This document shows, in pieces, positions 17,226-26,283 of a stretch of 64,000 bases of DNA. The stretch comes from Halomonas ramblicola. Lineage in GTDB: Bacteria; Pseudomonadota; Gammaproteobacteria; Pseudomonadales; Halomonadaceae. The stretch lies in the NCBI RefSeq assembly GCF_030409215.1, contig NZ_JAUFPL010000017.1, forward strand, positions 377,138 through 441,137, read 5' to 3'. Each line of letters opens with the position of its first letter. Positions within the stretch are counted from its first letter, which is position 1. A program made the position numbers and the translations under genes. The notes below the pieces were generated by a model. The model saw only the letters and a list, made by a program, of their open reading frames with translations, searched no databases and was not told the origin of the DNA.

Positions 17226-20018
17226 ATGGCGCTGGCACTCATCATTCTGATACCGCTGATAGGGGCAAGCCTTCCGGCGCTTTGTCGTGGCAGCGCGCCC
17301 CGCCACCTGGCGCTGATGACGGCCCTTCCCGCCGCCACGAGCCTGGCCCTGCTGCTGGCCTGGCTGCCGCAGGTGATGAACGGAGAGGTCATCGTCCGGC
17401 AGTTGACCTGGCTCCCGTCCCTGGGGCTGAACGTCGCCCTGCGTCTCGATGGAGTGGGCCTGCTGTTCGCCCTGCTGATCACCGGCATCGGCTGCCTGAT
17501 CATCCTGTATGCGCGTTACTATTTCGAAGGCAGCGCCTCCGCCGCCCGCTTCCATAGTCTGGTGTTGATGTTCATGGCCGCGATGCTGGGCATCGTGCTG
17601 GCGGAGAACCTGCTGTTCATGCTGGTCTTCTGGGAGCTGACGAGCCTGGTATCCTTCCTGCTGATCGGCTTCAATGCCGACAGCCAGGCGGCCAGGCGGG
17701 GTGCCCGGATGTCACTGGTGATCACCAGCGGCGGCGGGCTGGTGCTGCTGGCCGGCATCGTCCTGCTGGGACAGGTGGTGGGCAGCTATCAGCTGAGCGA
17801 GGTCCTGCAGGCCGGCGACAGGCTGCGCGCGCACGAGCACTACGGCCTGATCCTCAACCTGATCCTGCTCGGCGCCTTCACCAAGTCGGCACAGTTTCCC
17901 TTCCATCTGTGGCTGCCGCATGCCATGGCGGCTCCCACCCCGGTGTCCGCCTACCTGCACAGCGCCACCATGGTCAAGGCCGGACTCTTCCTGCTCGTCC
18001 GCCTCCATCCGGCGCTGGCGGAATCCGAGCTGTGGTTCCACCTGGTCACCGTCACCGGCATGCTGACCCTGATGGTCGGGGCCTTCGTGGCCATGTTCAT
18101 GCACGACATGAAGGGGCTGCTGGCCTACTCCACCGTCTCCCACCTGGGCCTGATCATGTTGCTGCTCGGCCTGGGCACGCCCCTGTCGCTGGCGGCGGCG
18201 CTGTTCCACCTGGTGTGTCATGCCCTGTTCAAGGCACCGCTGTTCATGATGGCCGGCTACGTGGATCACGCCACCGGCACCCGCGACATGCGGCGTATCA
18301 ACGGCATGTGGCGATTCATGCCCACCCTGATGGCGCTGTCCGCGATACCGGCCGCGGCCATGGCCGGGCTGCCGCTGATGAGCGGCTACCTGAGCAAGAA
18401 GCTGCTGTTCAGCGAGAGCCTGCTGGTGACGACGCCCGGCTGGGCGGTCGCCGTGATCCCCGTCTGGGTGACGCTCGCCGGGCTGTTCTCCATGGCCTAC
18501 TCCATCCGCATCTTCCACAACGTCTACTTCAACGGCAGGCCCGTCGACCTGCCCACCTGGCCGCCGCGGGAGCCGCGCCTGGCCGCCCTGACGCCGATCG
18601 CGCTGCTCGCCCTGGCCTCGCTGTACGTCGGCCTGGCGCCGGCGGGCATCTACCGGGAGCTGGTTCACCCCGCGGTCATGGCGTCACGGCAGGCCGCCAT
18701 GCCCGCCGTCGATTTCAACGCGCTCGGCGGCGCCCTGCCCATGGCCATGAGCCTGACGGCGATGACAGGCGGGGCGCTGTTCTACCTGATCCGTGACCCC
18801 CTGTTCCGCCTGCACGCCCGTCTGCCGGAGGTCGACGCCAAGGAGATCTTCGACTGGATCATGCGCTGGTCCATCGCGCTCTCGCAACGGCGCGTCTACC
18901 AGCTGGAAAACGGCTCCCTGCAGCGCTACCTGACGTTCATCATGATCACCGTCATCGTCCTGGTCGGCTGGGACCTGCTGGCGGTGCCGACATGGCACGG
19001 CGGCGTGCCCATGACGCCGCTCGACCCGCTGACCGCTGTGGCGGCTGCCCTGCTCTGCCTGGCGGCGACCGGTGTCGCGGTGTTCCACCACCACCGGCTG
19101 CCGGCCCTGCTGCTGCTGGGGGTGACCGGCCTGTTCGTCACCGTCGCCTTCGCCCGCTTCTCGGCCCCGGACCTCGCCTTGACCCAGTTGATGGTGGAGG
19201 TGATGGCCGTGGTCATCATGATGCTGGCGCTCTCCTTCCTGCCCCAGCAATCGCCGAAGGAATCCTCACCCCTGAGGATGACCCGCGACCTGGCGATCGC
19301 CGGCCTGATGGGCGGCGGCGTCACGGCCTTCAGCTTCGCCATCCTGACACGCCCCCCGGACAGCATCTCCGCCTTCTTCCTGGCCAACAGCCTGCCCGGC
19401 GGTGGCGGCACCAACGTGGTCAACGTGATCCTGGTGGACTTCCGCGGCTTCGATACGCTCGGCGAGATCACCGTGCTGGGCATCGCCGCGGTCGCGGTGT
19501 TCGCCTTCACCCGCGACCTGCACCTCAAGGAGCGGGTGGTCGACACCAACCCGAGACACTGGGTCGCCGAACCCCATCCGATCATGCTCAGCACCGTGGC
19601 CAGGCTGGTGCTGCCGATCGCCCTGCTGGTCTCGGCCCATATCTTCCTGCGCGGTCACAACCTGCCCGGCGGCGGCTTCATCGCCGGCTTGATCACCGCC
19701 GTGGCGCTGACGCTGCAGTACATGTCGGGCGGGCTGGTCTGGGCCCAGGAGCGCATGCTGACCGCCTTTCGCCCCTTGATCGGCGCCGGCATCCTGATCG
19801 CCACCCTCACCGGCCTGGGCAGTTGGCCGTTCGGCTATCCCTTCCTGACCTCGGCCCACGACCACGTCCACTGGCCGCTGGTCGGCGAGCTCGAACTGGC
19901 CACCGCCATGCTCTTCGACCTGGGCGTCTACGCCACCGTGGTCGGGGCGACCCTGCTGATACTGGCCAACCTCGGCAAGCTGATGACGGTCGCCGGCCCC
20001 GGCAAGGAGATCGGCTGA
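17226..20018 (+). CDS. mrpA: Mrp/Pha cation/proton antiporter subunit A fused to B
   Basis: At 930 residues this is the long MrpAB form. The N-terminal ~770 residues are the NuoL/MrpA antiporter domain (KSAQFPFHLWLPHAMAAPTPVSAYLHSATMVKAG seen as adjacent motifs, with the conserved Lys and His) plus the MrpA tail (LTQLMVEVMAVVIMMLALSFLP). The last ~150 residues (ARLVLPIALLVSAHIFLRGH, then NLPGGGFIAGLITAVAL) are the MrpB domain, normally a separate gene. The complex expels sodium or other monovalent cations in exchange for protons, which is key for salt and alkaline tolerance. It overlaps mrpC by TGATG. Confidence 0.95.
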   Translation: MALALIILIPLIGASLPALCRGSAPRHLALMTALPAATSLALLLAWLPQVMNGEVIVRQLTWLPSLGLNVALRLDGVGLLFALLITGIGCLIILYARYYFEGSASAARFHSLVLMFMAAMLGIVLAENLLFMLVFWELTSLVSFLLIGFNADSQAARRGARMSLVITSGGGLVLLAGIVLLGQVVGSYQLSEVLQAGDRLRAHEHYGLILNLILLGAFTKSAQFPFHLWLPHAMAAPTPVSAYLHSATMVKAGLFLLVRLHPALAESELWFHLVTVTGMLTLMVGAFVAMFMHDMKGLLAYSTVSHLGLIMLLLGLGTPLSLAAALFHLVCHALFKAPLFMMAGYVDHATGTRDMRRINGMWRFMPTLMALSAIPAAAMAGLPLMSGYLSKKLLFSESLLVTTPGWAVAVIPVWVTLAGLFSMAYSIRIFHNVYFNGRPVDLPTWPPREPRLAALTPIALLALASLYVGLAPAGIYRELVHPAVMASRQAAMPAVDFNALGGALPMAMSLTAMTGGALFYLIRDPLFRLHARLPEVDAKEIFDWIMRWSIALSQRRVYQLENGSLQRYLTFIMITVIVLVGWDLLAVPTWHGGVPMTPLDPLTAVAAALLCLAATGVAVFHHHRLPALLLLGVTGLFVTVAFARFSAPDLALTQLMVEVMAVVIMMLALSFLPQQSPKESSPLRMTRDLAIAGLMGGGVTAFSFAILTRPPDSISAFFLANSLPGGGGTNVVNVILVDFRGFDTLGEITVLGIAAVAVFAFTRDLHLKERVVDTNPRHWVAEPHPIMLSTVARLVLPIALLVSAHIFLRGHNLPGGGFIAGLITAVALTLQYMSGGLVWAQERMLTAFRPLIGAGILIATLTGLGSWPFGYPFLTSAHDHVHWPLVGELELATAMLFDLGVYATVVGATLLILANLGKLMTVAGPGKEIG

Positions 20019-20356
20019 TGGAGCTGCTCTACGCGATCACGCTCGGCATCCTCACCACCTGCGGCGTCTACCTGCTGCTCCGCGCCCGCACCTTCACGGT
20101 CATCCTGGGGCTGACCCTGCTCTCCCACGCCGTGAACCTCTACCTGTTTGCCTCGGGACGCCTGGCCACCGGCGCCCCGGCCATCATCGGCCTCACCGAG
20201 CACCCGGCGGATCCGCTGCCCCAGGCGCTGGTCCTCACGGCGATCGTGATCGGCTTCGCGATGACGGCCTTCGTGGTGGTGCTGGCCCTCAAGGCGGCGG
20301 TCGAGCTGCGCAACGACCACGTGGACGGGGAAGACCCCGACGAGGACCGGTCATGA
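20018..20356 (+). CDS. mrpC: Mrp antiporter subunit C
   Basis: This 112-residue protein, homologous to NuoK, has three membrane helices (MELLYAITLGILTTCGVYLL, the segment around FTVILGLTLLSHAVNLYLF, and PLPQALVLTAIVIGFAMTAF). The conserved T-A-I-V-I motif is present, and the tail is acidic and hydrophilic (DGEDPDEDRS). Its ATG overlaps the mrpA stop by one base and its stop overlaps the mrpD start by 4 bases. Confidence 0.93.
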   Translation: MELLYAITLGILTTCGVYLLLRARTFTVILGLTLLSHAVNLYLFASGRLATGAPAIIGLTEHPADPLPQALVLTAIVIGFAMTAFVVVLALKAAVELRNDHVDGEDPDEDRS

Positions 20357-21876
20357 GCCATGCGTTGATTCTGCCGATCCTCCTGCCCCTGCTGACCGGC
20401 GCCGGCCTGCTGCTGCTCTACCGGACCCCGACCGGGCTGCAGCGCCTGGTCGGCATCGCCAGCACCGCCGGCCTGACGCTGCTTGGCCTGTGGGGCCTGC
20501 ACGCCGCCGGAACGGGCGACCATCACCTCTACCATGTGGGCGACTGGCCGGCCCCCTTCGGCATCGTGCTGATCCTCGACCGGCTCGCCGCCATCATGCT
20601 GACGCTGACCGCCGTCCTCGGGCTGTGCTGCCTCCTCTATGCCAGTCGCGGCATCGACCGCGGCGGTGCCCATTTCCACGCCCTGTTCCAGTTCCAGCTG
20701 GCCGGCCTCAATGGCGCCTTCCTGACCGGCGATCTGTTCAACCTGTTCGTGTTCTTCGAAATCCTGCTGATCGCCTCCTACGCGCTGCTGCTGCACGGCG
20801 GCGGCAGGGCGCGCAGCCGCGCCGGGCTGCACTACGTGATCATCAACCTGGTGGGCTCCGCCCTGTTCCTGATCGCGCTGGGCACCCTCTACGGCCTGAC
20901 CGGCACCCTCAACATGGCGGACCTGGCGCTGAGGGTCGCGGCCGCGCCGTCGGCGGATGCGCCGCTGCTCTCCGCCGCCAGCATGGTGCTGCTGGTGGTG
21001 TTCGGCATCAAGGCCGCCATCCTGCCGCTGCTGTTCTGGCTGCCGCGCGCCTACTCGGCCTCCAGCGCCCCGGTCGCGGCGCTCTTCGCCATCATGACCA
21101 AGGTCGGCGTCTACGCCATCCTGCGCGTCTTCCTGCTGGTCTTCGGGTTGGGGGAGAACCCGGTCAATGCCACCGCCTGGGAGTGGCTGTGGCCGCTGGC
21201 GCTGCTCACCCTGGCGCTGGGCGGCATCGGCGTGCTGGGCTCGGACAGCCTGCGCACGCTGACGGCGTACCTGGTCATCCTGTCGGTGGGCACCCTGCTG
21301 GCGACCATCAGCTTCGTGACCCCGGCGACCCTCGGTGCCGCCCTGCTCTACCTGATCCACAGCACCAGCATGGCCGCCGTCTTCTTCCTGCTGGCGGATC
21401 TGCTGGGTCAGCAGCGCGAACGGGGATACGACCGCTTCTCCGTGGTCGCGCCGATGGGCCACCGCTGGCTGCTGGGCAGCGTCTTCTTCGTGGCCGCCAT
21501 CGCCATGGTGGGCCTGCCCCCCTTCAGCGGCTTCGTCAGCAAGGTCTGGATCCTGCAGGCGACCACCTTCCAGCCCCGGGGGCTCTGGCTGTGGGGCGTG
21601 CTGCTGGCCGCGGCCCTGCTGACCCTCATCGCCGTCAGCCGCACCGGCAGCAGCTGGTTCTGGCGGCCAGGAAGCCTGGCCGAGCCGCGTACGCTGGACC
21701 GTGGCTGTCTCGCGCTGGTCTGCCTGATGGTCGCCCTCAACGGCGCCCTGGCGGCCATGGGCGAGCCGGTGATGCGCTATCTTGAGCTGACCGCCGAGCA
21801 GTTGCTGACACCGCACGCCTATATCGCCGCCATGCTGCCGGAGGGCATCCACCTGGACAGGGAGGTAGCACCGTGA
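20353..21876 (+). CDS. mrpD: Mrp antiporter subunit D
   Basis: The 507-residue NuoN/MrpD-type proton channel subunit has about fourteen helices. The signature motifs FFEILLIASYALLLHGGG (conserved Glu), FGIKAAILPLLFWLPRAYSA (conserved Lys and Pro) and VGLPPFSGFVSKVWIL are present. It forms the second antiporter-like module of the complex. It overlaps mrpC upstream and mrpE downstream by 4 bases each. Confidence 0.94.
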   Translation: MSHALILPILLPLLTGAGLLLLYRTPTGLQRLVGIASTAGLTLLGLWGLHAAGTGDHHLYHVGDWPAPFGIVLILDRLAAIMLTLTAVLGLCCLLYASRGIDRGGAHFHALFQFQLAGLNGAFLTGDLFNLFVFFEILLIASYALLLHGGGRARSRAGLHYVIINLVGSALFLIALGTLYGLTGTLNMADLALRVAAAPSADAPLLSAASMVLLVVFGIKAAILPLLFWLPRAYSASSAPVAALFAIMTKVGVYAILRVFLLVFGLGENPVNATAWEWLWPLALLTLALGGIGVLGSDSLRTLTAYLVILSVGTLLATISFVTPATLGAALLYLIHSTSMAAVFFLLADLLGQQRERGYDRFSVVAPMGHRWLLGSVFFVAAIAMVGLPPFSGFVSKVWILQATTFQPRGLWLWGVLLAAALLTLIAVSRTGSSWFWRPGSLAEPRTLDRGCLALVCLMVALNGALAAMGEPVMRYLELTAEQLLTPHAYIAAMLPEGIHLDREVAP

Positions 21877-22379
21877 GTCCTTTGCTCCGCTCGCGTCAGT
21901 TCTGGTTGCCGCATCCACTCTTCTCGCTGTTCCTGGCGCTGCTGTGGCTGCTGATGGTCAACCGGTTCAACGTGTCGCATATCTTGCTGGGCCTGGCCCT
22001 GGGGGTGGCGATTCCCTTCGTTACCCACGACTTCTGGCCCGAGCGGGCGAAGGTCAAGCACCCCCTGCCCCTGCTGCGCTATGCCGGGGTACTGCTGGTG
22101 GACATCCTGCGCTCCAACCTGGTGGTGGCGCTGCGTATCCTGCGACCGGCGCGCCATCTGCAGCCGGGCTTCTTCGTCTACCCCGTGGAGCTTGACGACG
22201 ACTTCGCCATCACCATCCTGGCCAGCACGATATCGCTGACGCCGGGCACGGTATCGATCCACTACGATGCCAAGGCCAACACCCTGCTGGTCCACGCCCT
22301 GCACCTGGAAGACGAGGCCGACGCCATCGCCGGGATCAAGCAACGCTACGAACAGCCATTGAGGGAGATCTTCCGATGA
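21873..22379 (+). CDS. mrpE: Mrp antiporter subunit E
   Basis: The 168-residue protein begins with two or three membrane segments (HPLFSLFLALLWLLMVNRFN, HILLGLALGVAIPFV) and has the MrpE signature LLASTISLTPGTVSIHYDA (as ILASTISLTPGTVSI) in the soluble part, followed by HALHLEDEADAIAGIKQRYE. It is needed for stability or assembly of the complex in other bacteria. The frame is coupled to mrpD and mrpF by 4-base overlaps. Confidence 0.93.
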   Translation: MSPLLRSRQFWLPHPLFSLFLALLWLLMVNRFNVSHILLGLALGVAIPFVTHDFWPERAKVKHPLPLLRYAGVLLVDILRSNLVVALRILRPARHLQPGFFVYPVELDDDFAITILASTISLTPGTVSIHYDAKANTLLVHALHLEDEADAIAGIKQRYEQPLREIFR

Positions 22380-22645
22380 TTGCCGTCGTCATACCGATCG
22401 CCCTGACGCTCTTCGCCGCGGCCGCACTGCTCAACCTCTATCGCCTGGCCATCGGGCCGGATATCGTCGATCGGATCCTGGCGCTGGACACCCTGATGAT
22501 CAACGGCATCGCCCTGATCGTGCTGTCGGACATCTGGATGGGGCTGGGCGTGCTGTTCGAACTGGCCCTGCTCATCGCCCTGATGGGCTTCGTCGGCACC
22601 GTGGCCATGAGCAAGTACCTGCTGCGGGGGGACGTCATCGAATGA
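22376..22645 (+). CDS. mrpF: Mrp antiporter subunit F
   Basis: The 89-residue protein has three membrane helices with the MrpF core LYRLAIGPDIVDRILALDTL and the C-terminal LALLIALMGFVGTVAMSKYL. Its small size, helix layout and place between mrpE and mrpG are standard. It overlaps both neighbours by 4 bases. Confidence 0.93.
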   Translation: MIAVVIPIALTLFAAAALLNLYRLAIGPDIVDRILALDTLMINGIALIVLSDIWMGLGVLFELALLIALMGFVGTVAMSKYLLRGDVIE

Positions 22646-22986
22646 CCAGCATCGACATGCCGTGGTTCATGCAGCTCGTGGTCGCCGGCTTCCTGCTGTT
22701 CGGGGCCATCGTGGCGCTGATCGGTTCCTGGGGCCTGGCCAAGCTGCCCGACTTCTACATGCGCCTGCACGGGCCGACCAAGGCCAGCACGCTGGGCGTC
22801 GGCTGCACGCTGATCGGCTCGCTGCTGTTCTTCAGCCACCAGCAGGAGGGCGTCTCCGTCCAGGAGGCCCTGGTGACGATCTTCCTGTTCGCCACCGCCC
22901 CGGTCAGCGCCCATATGATGGCCAAGGCGGCCCTGCGCCGACGCCTCAAGGGCGTGCCACGAACGCGCAACATGCCCGAACGGTAG
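22642..22986 (+). CDS. mrpG: Mrp antiporter subunit G
   Basis: The 114-residue protein has three membrane segments and the MrpG signature WGLAKLPDFYMRLHGPTKASTLG seen as LAKLPDFYMRLHGPTKAST, ending in a basic tail. It closes the A(B)-C-D-E-F-G operon, whose genes all overlap, so a single transcript and a stoichiometric complex are expected. No regulator gene is adjacent. Confidence 0.93.
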   Translation: MTSIDMPWFMQLVVAGFLLFGAIVALIGSWGLAKLPDFYMRLHGPTKASTLGVGCTLIGSLLFFSHQQEGVSVQEALVTIFLFATAPVSAHMMAKAALRRRLKGVPRTRNMPER

Positions 22987-23060
22987 GGGACGAACGCCGT
23001 GACTCGAAGCGAGCGGCACCGGGGACAGCCCCTGGCGAGGCGCCTGTCCGCGATCGCCCT

Positions 23061-23082
23061 GGACCCGCGCCCGCGCGGGTCC
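23061..23082. terminator. GC-rich hairpin after the mrp operon
   Basis: GGACCCGCGC (23061-23070) and GCGCGGGTCC (23073-23082) form a near-perfect inverted repeat 75 bases after mrpG. There is no T-run, so termination is only plausible. Confidence 0.4.
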
Positions 23083-23147
23083 ATCCACGGCACAAAGCCT
23101 GCTAGGGTAAGCGGTGGCTTCATGGTTCACATCGACTGGAGAACAGG

Positions 23148-24254
23148 ATGCCCCGCTTCCCCGACTACCTGACCGGCGACGGTCCCACCAACCCCTTCCC
23201 CGGCGTGCGCGTGCTGGAGCGCCGGCTGGGCCGCGAGATCCCCCATCAGCTGGGCTCCAACGAGGGGCTGGACATGCCCCATCGCGCCCTGCGCGACCAC
23301 TTCGGCGATGCCATGGCCGCCCATGTCTACAGCTACGGGGACGCCGAGGCGCTGGGCATCCGCCGGCGTATCGCCGAGCAGCAGGGCATCCCCATCGAGG
23401 CCATGCTGGTGGACGCCGGCGCCGACAGCCTGATCGCCCTGGCGCTGCGTGCCCTGGTCGAGCCGGGCGACACCCTGGTCGGCACCGCCGGCACCTACCC
23501 CACCTTCGGCTACTTCGCCCGCGGCCAGGGGTGCCGGCTGCTGGAGGTTCCCTACGACGAGGGGCCGAGCCGCCTGGCTCCCGACCTGGAGGCGCTGGCC
23601 GCCACCGCCCGGGACGAAGGCGCGCGGCTGGTCTATCTGGCCAACCCCGATAACCCCGGTGGCCACCTGCACACCGACGCGGACGTGCAGGCCCTGCGCC
23701 GGGAGCTACCGGACGACTGCTGGCTGCTGCTCGACGAGGCCTATCACGACTTCCGCGACGATGCCGATGGCGAGTTCGGGCGGCGGATACTGCCCGGGGT
23801 GGTACGCCTGCGCACCCTCTCCAAGGCCCATGGCCTGGCGGGGCTCAGGGTCGGCTACGCGATCGCCGAGCCGGAAACGCTGGCGGTGATGATGAAGGTG
23901 CGGATCCACTACGCGGTCTCGACCTTGACCCAGGCCGCCGCCGAGGTGGTGCTGGACCACCCCGACGAGGTCCGCGCCCACGTGGCGGCGGTGCGCGAGC
24001 GCCGCGAACGCCTGGCTGCCCATCTGCGCGAGCTGGGCGCCGACGTGCTGCCCAGCGCCACCAACTTCGTCGGCCTGCGCCTGCCCGGCGCCGAGCTGGC
24101 CGGCCGGGTGCACCAGGCCCTGCTCGACGACGGCAAGCTGATCGCGCGGCCCGCCGACCCGGCGCTGGGTCACGTGCTGCGCATCACCGCCGTGGAGGAT
24201 GCCCTGGTGCCGGGCCGGCTGGCGATCCTGGAGCGGGCCCTGAAGGAGGGGTGA
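23148..24254 (+). CDS. PLP-dependent aminotransferase, HisC-like
   Basis: This 368-residue fold-type I aminotransferase has the cofactor motifs LVDAGADSLIALALRALVEPG, NPDNPGG, LLLDEAYHDF and the Schiff-base lysine in TLSKAHGLAGLRVGYAIAE. The pattern is that of histidinol-phosphate or related amino acid aminotransferases. HisC normally lies with other his genes and none is present, so a different amino acid substrate is equally likely. It begins with MPRFPDYLTGDGPTNPFPGV, a short N-terminus without signal. GGAGAACAGG precedes the ATG. Confidence 0.85.
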   Translation: MPRFPDYLTGDGPTNPFPGVRVLERRLGREIPHQLGSNEGLDMPHRALRDHFGDAMAAHVYSYGDAEALGIRRRIAEQQGIPIEAMLVDAGADSLIALALRALVEPGDTLVGTAGTYPTFGYFARGQGCRLLEVPYDEGPSRLAPDLEALAATARDEGARLVYLANPDNPGGHLHTDADVQALRRELPDDCWLLLDEAYHDFRDDADGEFGRRILPGVVRLRTLSKAHGLAGLRVGYAIAEPETLAVMMKVRIHYAVSTLTQAAAEVVLDHPDEVRAHVAAVRERRERLAAHLRELGADVLPSATNFVGLRLPGAELAGRVHQALLDDGKLIARPADPALGHVLRITAVEDALVPGRLAILERALKEG

Positions 24255-24257
24255 GGC

Positions 24258-24518
24258 TCAGCAGCGGCCCTGCATCCGCAGCCCAGGCGGGCAGAACCCG
24301 CCGCGGCGATGATCGCGACGATCATGATAGTGCCGCCGCTCGTGGCGGTGGCGATGACGGTAGTGGCGATCGTCGCCGCGATAGTGGCGATGCCGGTCGT
24401 AACCATCGACCTCCAGCAACGGACGGGTCTCCAGTCGCGCCGGAGTATAGCTGCAGCCGGCCAGGGTCAAGGTCGTGGCCACCAGGACCATCATCAGCAG
24501 TCGCACGGGAGTCCTCAT
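24258..24518 (-). CDS. Small His/Arg-rich lipoprotein (paralogue 1)
   Basis: The 86-residue protein begins at ATG 24518 with a lipoprotein signal ending in the lipobox LAGC, followed by SYTPAR. The middle is a low-complexity run of His, Arg, Asp and Tyr (RHRHYRGDDRHYRHRHRH) that could bind metal or stay disordered. The end is GGFCPPGLRMQGRC. The next gene on the same strand, 184 bases upstream, encodes a shorter paralogue sharing the lipobox context CSYTPAR and the C-terminal motif. Function unknown; the CPPG-x4-GRC-type end is seen in several small envelope proteins. Confidence 0.75.
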   Translation of the reverse strand: MRTPVRLLMMVLVATTLTLAGCSYTPARLETRPLLEVDGYDRHRHYRGDDRHYRHRHRHERRHYHDRRDHRRGGFCPPGLRMQGRC

Positions 24519-24701
24519 GGAGATGTCCTCGCAAGGCATTCGGTGTATGAGCCCCCTTCGTCCCCGGTTCGTCTCGCCTCCTGAAGGCCTCTGCGGGCGG
24601 GCGGATCGAACAGCGTTCTATAAGTAAATCACCCGCCCCGCTCGCCGGCCAGTTACCAGCAAGGAAAGACGGTGCAATCTCGCGACGCACAGCGTCGTGT
24701 C

Positions 24702-24887
24702 TCAGCAACGTCCCTTCTTGGCTTGCCCGGGGGGACAGAAACCGCCACGGCGCGCCGGCGGGCCACCGCGGTCGTCGTCGATGACGATCAGCGGCTCGGA
24801 ACTGATACGCGCGGGGGTATAGCTGCAGCCGGCCATGACCAGGGTGGCCGCGACCAGGGCGATGGGAAACAGCAGGCGTCGATTCAT
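24702..24887 (-). CDS. Mini-lipoprotein (paralogue 2)
   Basis: Only 61 residues: signal peptide with lipobox MAGC at residues 18-21, then SYTPARISSEPLIVIDDD, and a C-terminus RRGGFCPPGQAKKGRC. Shares the post-lipobox CSYTPAR and GGFCPPG-x4-GRC motifs with the 24258-24518 protein but lacks its His/Arg-rich middle, so the two are tandem duplicates that diverged in length. The GGAGGATCCC context before ATG 24887 is a good ribosome site. Easily missed because longer frames overlap it. Confidence 0.75.
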   Translation of the reverse strand: MNRRLLFPIALVAATLVMAGCSYTPARISSEPLIVIDDDRGGPPARRGGFCPPGQAKKGRC

Positions 24888-25065
24888 GGGATCCTCCGGG
24901 GGCACTCGGGTTTCAGAACACTGTGCGCATTCTAGCGAACTGGCCGGGCGCCACCCATGTGGCAGGTCGACGACACCGGCGTATCCATGTTGCGACAGTA
25001 GCCAGGCTCGGGCATGTCGCACCACCGTCGACTGCCGATCCTCTCCGCCGCGCTGAAGCCGCTCC

Positions 25066-26013
25066 TCACGCCCCCGTTTCCTGACCGTCCGCGTCCGGCC
25101 CCGTCGGGGTGGTGAAATCGACCTCGTTGATGTTCTCCCCCAGGAAGTCCAGCAGTGCCCGGACCGCCGGCAACACGCCGCGCCGCGAGGGGAAGACGGC
25201 ATGCAGGATGCCGCCCCGCGGTTCCCAGCCGGGCAGCACGTCGACGAGGCGCCCCGCCTGCAGGTCCTGGCCCGCCACCAGCAGCGCCAGCTTGACCACA
25301 CCGAGGCCCGCCAGGGCGGCCTGGTGCAGGGTTTCGGCATTGTCGGTGACCAACCGCGGGCGATGGCGGAGCTGGGCGGTCGCGCCATCCGGCCCGTCCA
25401 GCGCCCAGAGGTGCTGCCGGTCGACCTGCTCGAAGTCCAGGCTCGGTAGCCCCGCCAGTTCCCCGGGCACGCTCGGCCGCATTCGCTCCTCGAACAGCCC
25501 GGGCGATGCCATCAGCCGCTGGGGGCTCCTCGACAGCACCTTCATGGCCAGGTCGCTGTCCTCCAGCGGCGGGAAGCGTACCCGGATGGCCATGTCGAAG
25601 CCCTCCCGCACCACGTCCACCCGGCGACTGGTCGCCTCCACCTGGACCTCCACATCGGGGCACTGCGCCATGAACCGCACCAGCAGCGGCGTGATCAGGT
25701 AGTGCAGCAGGCTGGGCGGGCAGCTCAGCCGCACCGTGCCTCGCGGCTTGGCCAGGTTGCGCTCGATCAGTTCATCGGCCGCCTCCGCCTCCACCAGCAT
25801 GGCCACGCAGTGGCGATGATAGGCCCGGCCCAGTTCGGTGACCGAGAGGTGGCGCGTCGAGCGGTTGAGCAATCGTACCCCCAGGCGCGCCTCCAGTTGG
25901 GCGATACGCCGACTCAGCTTCGACTTGGGCAGGCCCAGGGCCCGGCCGGCCGGGGCGAAGCCACCGTGTTCCACCACCTGGGCGAAGTAGTAGAGGTCGT
26001 TGAGATCCTGCAT
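25066..26013 (-). CDS. LysR-family transcriptional regulator
   Basis: This 315-residue protein has the N-terminal LysR winged helix (MQDLNDLYYFAQVVEHGGFA, then LGLPKSKLSRRIAQLEARLG with the recognition helix) and a substrate-binding co-inducer domain (GTVRLSCPPSLLHYLITPLL onwards). The ATG at 26013 is preferred to a TTG five codons upstream. It is divergent from pirin and the YcaC-like hydrolase, which are its likely targets. In other proteobacteria LysR regulators of this subgroup often control a divergent pirin/isochorismatase pair. A MITE-like element sits in the shared control region. Confidence 0.9.
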   Translation of the reverse strand: MQDLNDLYYFAQVVEHGGFAPAGRALGLPKSKLSRRIAQLEARLGVRLLNRSTRHLSVTELGRAYHRHCVAMLVEAEAADELIERNLAKPRGTVRLSCPPSLLHYLITPLLVRFMAQCPDVEVQVEATSRRVDVVREGFDMAIRVRFPPLEDSDLAMKVLSRSPQRLMASPGLFEERMRPSVPGELAGLPSLDFEQVDRQHLWALDGPDGATAQLRHRPRLVTDNAETLHQAALAGLGVVKLALLVAGQDLQAGRLVDVLPGWEPRGGILHAVFPSRRGVLPAVRALLDFLGENINEVDFTTPTGPDADGQETGA

Positions 26014-26094
26014 GGACTGCCCACCCAATCGTCCTGAAAATGGAACGATGAGTGTGAATCATAGCCTCTACCGCTGCCAACGTTCCCAATTTAA

Positions 26095-26233
26095 GCTTCG
26101 TCTGAAAAGTCGGCGAGCGATGGCCAGACAAGGCAAAAATTGGCGAAAAGACGGAGTTTACGAGCTGTAAATGAGTACTTTGAGCCGATTTTTAACGTCG
26201 TATGGACGAGCGCAGGCAGTTTTCAGACAAAGC
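26095..26233. mobile_element. MITE-like element, 139 bp
   Basis: The ends are GCTTCGTCTGAAAA (26095-26108) and, inverted, TTTTCAGACAAAGC (26220-26233), which match in 13 of 14 positions. Internally AAAAATTGGC (26135-26144) and GCCGATTTTT (26184-26193) form a second inverted pair around a conserved-looking stretch. It is AT-richer than its surroundings and encodes nothing. It lies between the divergent LysR and pirin genes. Confidence 0.65.
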
Positions 26234-26283
26234 GTAGGCTTTCCGCATCGGGCCAACACCCCCACTCGAACAGGAGCCACACC

